A DNA stretch of 7,588 nt. It comes from JAZNQL01 sp045531205 (GTDB taxonomy: Bacteria; Bacillota; Clostridia; UMGS1883; UMGS1540). Where the stretch lies: positions 1 to 7,588 of the forward strand of contig JAZSDN010000076.1 of assembly GCA_045531205.1 (NCBI GenBank). Reading direction: 5' to 3'. Numbering within the stretch: position 1 is the stretch's first letter; every line of letters starts with the position of its first letter. Shown one piece after another: positions 5,151-7,588 of the stretch. The translations under genes and the position numbers were made by a program. The notes under the pieces are model-generated. The model saw only the letters and a program-made list of their open reading frames with translations, made no database searches and had not been told where the DNA came from.

Positions 5151-6429
5151 TATTAAAGAAATTAAAAACGACCTCCTCAAAGATTCATATTTTGAAATTG
5201 ACCATCAGTCAGGCTTTAAAATCTTTGTTTACCCAAAGAAAAATTATTCTTCATCCTATGCAGTATTCGGCACAAAATATGGTTCAATCGATACTTGTTT
5301 TAAACTTGAAGGTAATGAAAAATTTACAGAAGTCCCCGAAGGTATTGCTCACTTTTTAGAGCATAAACTCTTTGAAAGTGAAGAGCTTGATGCCTTTGCA
5401 AGATATGCTAAAACAGGTGCATCTGCAAACGCTTATACATCTTTTGACAAAACCTGCTATCTTTTCTCCTGCACAGGAAATTTTGAAGACTCGCTTGAAA
5501 TATTGCTTGACTTTGTAAGCAACCCATATTTCACAGAACAGACAGTTCAAAAAGAGCAGGGAATTATCGGTCAGGAAATAAGAATGTACGAGGATGAACC
5601 CGGTTGGGAGTCACTTTTTGTACTTCTTCGTGCTATGTATCACGAGCATCCTGTAAGAATTGACATTGCAGGTACAGTTGAGTCAATAAGTCATATTACT
5701 GCTGACTTGCTTTATGAATGCTACAACACTTTCTATAACCCTGCAAATATGGCACTTGCAGTTGCAGGTAATGTAACAGTTGAGCAGGTGCTTAAAATTG
5801 CAGATAAAATGCTCAAACCAAAAGAGAGTAAGAGGATTGAGCGAAAATTCTGTAAAGAACCTGCAACTGTTGTAGAAAGATTTGCTATGAAAAACTTGTC
5901 AGTTGCAATGCCTATTTTTGCAATCGGTTTTAAAGAGGATATAAAAACTCCTATGAGAACACTCAAAGAGTCAATGGAAAGCAATATTCTTCTTGATATT
6001 ATCGCAGGTCCAACTTCTTCACTCTATGAAGAAATGCTTAACGATAATTTAATCAACACAACCTTTGATACGGAATATTTTGAGGGTTACGGCTATTCTG
6101 CACATATTTTTAACGGCGAGAGTGAAAACTACGAAAAAGTTCGTGAAAGAATCAATCAGGAAATCACCAAACTTATGGAAACGGGTGTTGATGAGGAATC
6201 CTTTAAAAGAATCAAGAAAAAGCACTATGGTAGCCTGATTATGGACTTTGACAGTATTGACTCAATAAGCAATTCCTTAATCAGTGCGCATTTCAACGGT
6301 GAGGGACTTTTTGACCAGCTTAAGCTTCTTGAAAGTATTACAATAGACGATGTTAACCGACGTCTTAAAGAGGCATTTAATATTGAGAACTCCTCAATGT
6401 CCGTCATTAAGAATAAGGAGGCAAAATAA
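5143..6429 (+). CDS. ymfH: M16-family zinc peptidase, YmfH type (catalytic subunit)
   Basis: This 428-residue protein has the inverted zinc motif of M16 peptidases, EGIAHFLEHKLFE, with His70, Glu73 and His74. Acidic residues in GQEIRMYEDEPGW (143-155) supply the third zinc ligand in the family. SANAYTSFDKTCY (94-106) is a further family block. The C-terminal half keeps the fold, but where YmfF has SRLFLNVREK this protein has SSLYEEMLND, so the substrate-binding Arg is missing. This fits a heterodimer in which YmfH supplies the zinc site and YmfF the R/Y motif, as in two-subunit M16B enzymes. The ATG overlaps the end of ymfF by 8 bases behind the strong site GGGGAGGA (5126-5133), and its stop overlaps lgt by one base. 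The physiological substrate is unknown. Confidence 0.93.
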   Translation: MTNIKEIKNDLLKDSYFEIDHQSGFKIFVYPKKNYSSSYAVFGTKYGSIDTCFKLEGNEKFTEVPEGIAHFLEHKLFESEELDAFARYAKTGASANAYTSFDKTCYLFSCTGNFEDSLEILLDFVSNPYFTEQTVQKEQGIIGQEIRMYEDEPGWESLFVLLRAMYHEHPVRIDIAGTVESISHITADLLYECYNTFYNPANMALAVAGNVTVEQVLKIADKMLKPKESKRIERKFCKEPATVVERFAMKNLSVAMPIFAIGFKEDIKTPMRTLKESMESNILLDIIAGPTSSLYEEMLNDNLINTTFDTEYFEGYGYSAHIFNGESENYEKVRERINQEITKLMETGVDEESFKRIKKKHYGSLIMDFDSIDSISNSLISAHFNGEGLFDQLKLLESITIDDVNRRLKEAFNIENSSMSVIKNKEAK

Positions 6430-7337
6430 TGAAGTTTTTATCGGACCATACCCTTGTTGAGTTTCCCGGACTTGGCTGGGAGTTTGATGTCTATGCAAAT
6501 CTCCTTGAAATTCCGTTTGGCGACTCAGTTATTACAATTAAATTCTATGGCGTTATAATTGCCCTTGGTGTTATTCTTGCAGCCCTTTTTGGAGGCAGAA
6601 AGGCATACACCTGGAAAATGAGCCTTGACAGTATGGTTGATGTGCTGATTTACGGCATTATCGGTGCAATTATCGGTGCAAGACTTTATTATGTAATTTT
6701 CCAATGGGACCACTACAAGGACAATCTCGGAGATATTTTTAAAATCTGGGAAGGCGGACTTGCCATTTACGGCGGTATTATAGGCGGTATTATTGCGGCA
6801 TATTTTGTATGCAAAAAAACAGGACTTCGATTTATCAAGCTTCTTGACCTTGCGGGTATGAGTTTGCTTATCGGTCAGGGTATAGGCAGATGGGGTAATT
6901 TTACAAATCAGGAGGCATTCGGTACAAATACAACCCTTCCTTGGGGTATGACAAGTGATAAGATTTCTGCCTACATAAACAGTAATCAGGCAGAATTTGC
7001 ACAAAACGGATTTGAAATGAATCCCGATTTACCCGTACACCCCACATTCCTTTATGAGTCCCTTTGGTGTTTGTTGGGCTTTGTAATTCTCTACATTGTT
7101 TGTCAGAAATTCTATAAATTCGACGGACAATTGTTTTTAGGTTACGGAATTATCTACGGTATTGAAAGAACAATTGTTGAGGGACTTCGTACAGACAGCC
7201 TTTATATCGGCAACACAACTCTCCGTGCATCACAGGTGTTGTCCCTTGCAATAGTTGTTGTTTGTATCGCTATTACAGTTTACAAATTTATTCAGCTTAA
7301 AAAATCCAAACCGGCGGAGGTGCAGGAGAATGTATAA
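6429..7337 (+). CDS. lgt: Phosphatidylglycerol--prolipoprotein diacylglyceryl transferase
   Basis: Lgt moves a diacylglyceryl group from phosphatidylglycerol to the lipobox cysteine of prolipoproteins, the first step of lipoprotein maturation, in the cytoplasmic membrane. The 302-residue protein has about seven hydrophobic segments. Its family signature is GRWGNFTNQEAFG (153-165), with Arg154, Asn157 and Glu162. HPTFLYES (204-211) and the final GIERTIVEGLR (244-254) are also typical. GARLYYVI (83-90) and WEGGLAIYGG (107-116) mark earlier loops. The position of E. coli His103 is Tyr114 here, which I believe is common in Clostridia. The ATG shares one base with the ymfH stop (TAATG) behind AAGGAGG (6415-6421), so translation is coupled. 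The short charged C-terminal tail, KKSKPAEVQENV, is cytoplasmic by topology. The gene lies between the M16 pair and folD; no functional link to either is evident. Confidence 0.97.
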   Translation: MKFLSDHTLVEFPGLGWEFDVYANLLEIPFGDSVITIKFYGVIIALGVILAALFGGRKAYTWKMSLDSMVDVLIYGIIGAIIGARLYYVIFQWDHYKDNLGDIFKIWEGGLAIYGGIIGGIIAAYFVCKKTGLRFIKLLDLAGMSLLIGQGIGRWGNFTNQEAFGTNTTLPWGMTSDKISAYINSNQAEFAQNGFEMNPDLPVHPTFLYESLWCLLGFVILYIVCQKFYKFDGQLFLGYGIIYGIERTIVEGLRTDSLYIGNTTLRASQVLSLAIVVVCIAITVYKFIQLKKSKPAEVQENV

Positions 7338-7588
7338 AATCATTGACGGTAAAGAAGTTTCCGCATCAGTCAGAAACGAAATCAAAGCAGAAGTAGAAAA
7401 TCTTAAAATGCAGGGCAAAAAAACAGGACTTGCAGTTGTAATTGTAGGTAATAACCCTGCTTCAAGAGTATATGTAAACAACAAGAAAAAAGGTTGTGAA
7501 GAAGTTGGAATGGAGTCATTTGAATATGCTCTTCCTGAAGAAACAACAACTGAAGAATTACTCGAATTAGTTGAAAAACTCAATAATG
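7330..7588 (+). CDS. folD: Bifunctional methylenetetrahydrofolate dehydrogenase/cyclohydrolase FolD (partial, 3' cut by window)
   Basis: The first 86 codons are present. FolD interconverts 5,10-methylene-, 5,10-methenyl- and 10-formyl-tetrahydrofolate in the cytoplasm using NADP(H), feeding purine, formyl-methionine and one-carbon metabolism. The N-terminal fold starts MYKIIDGKEVS. It continues with LAVVIVGNNPASRVYVNNKK (residues 34-53), which carries the YxxxK motif (Tyr48, Lys52) of the catalytic lysine, and then CEEVGMES and a LPEETTTEELLELV stretch, all typical of the family. The ATG overlaps the end of lgt by 8 bases, with GGAGGTG (7316-7322) seven bases upstream, so it belongs to the same operon. 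About 200 more residues are expected beyond the window. No defect is visible in this part. Confidence 0.95.
   Translation, partial: MYKIIDGKEVSASVRNEIKAEVENLKMQGKKTGLAVVIVGNNPASRVYVNNKKKGCEEVGMESFEYALPEETTTEELLELVEKLNN

Noticed and set aside
6525..7004. 159-codon minus-strand open frame
   Set aside because: It is antisense to lgt; its Cys/Lys-rich translation mirrors the codons of the hydrophobic lgt segments.
7230..7583. 117-codon minus-strand open frame
   Set aside because: It is antisense to the end of lgt and the start of folD, both of which have clear family motifs.

Overview
The window looks like a chromosomal segment of a low-GC, Gram-positive anaerobe, most likely an uncultured gut-type Clostridia (Oscillospiraceae/Ruminococcaceae-like). 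The grounds are the AT-rich composition, strong AGGAGG-type ribosome sites, TTGACA/TATAAT-type promoters, an encoded tRNA CCA end, a LexA box of the Firmicutes type, and gene families typical of that group (the YmfF/YmfH pair followed by lgt and folD). The species cannot be named from this sequence.

Layout. (1) 1-466, minus strand: two tandem barstar-family genes, the left one cut by the window edge, behind a near-consensus promoter. A perfect 14-bp palindrome matching the LexA/DinR operator lies at the predicted transcription start. (2) 481-829: no credible protein gene, but dense structure. It holds four short hairpins joined by ATGATATA linkers, an intrinsic terminator, a 27-bp copy of the 3' end of tRNA-Ala, a roughly 150-bp module able to fold as a closing stem with three arms, and a second intrinsic terminator. 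(3) 830-972, minus strand: an intact tRNA-Ala(GGC) with its promoter. (4) 1048-2119, plus strand: an alpha/beta hydrolase whose nucleophile serine is replaced by glycine. (5) 2125-2162: a terminator between convergent genes. (6) 2174-3704, minus strand: a radical SAM enzyme of unknown substrate with its own promoter. (7) 3775-7588, plus strand: a tightly overlapping operon ymfF - ymfH - lgt - folD, with folD cut by the window end.

How the genes relate. The four plus-strand operon genes are translationally packed, with overlaps of 8, 1 and 8 bases. YmfH carries the zinc site of an M16 peptidase and YmfF carries the C-terminal R/Y motif, so they probably form a heterodimer. Lgt lipidates prolipoproteins at the membrane. 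FolD makes one-carbon folate intermediates. The barstar genes, the hydrolase and the radical SAM gene are separate transcription units.

The most unusual parts are the hairpin-rich block beside the tRNA, the apparent SOS control of a barstar operon, and the nucleophile-less hydrolase. No phage, transposase, integrase or CRISPR gene is visible.
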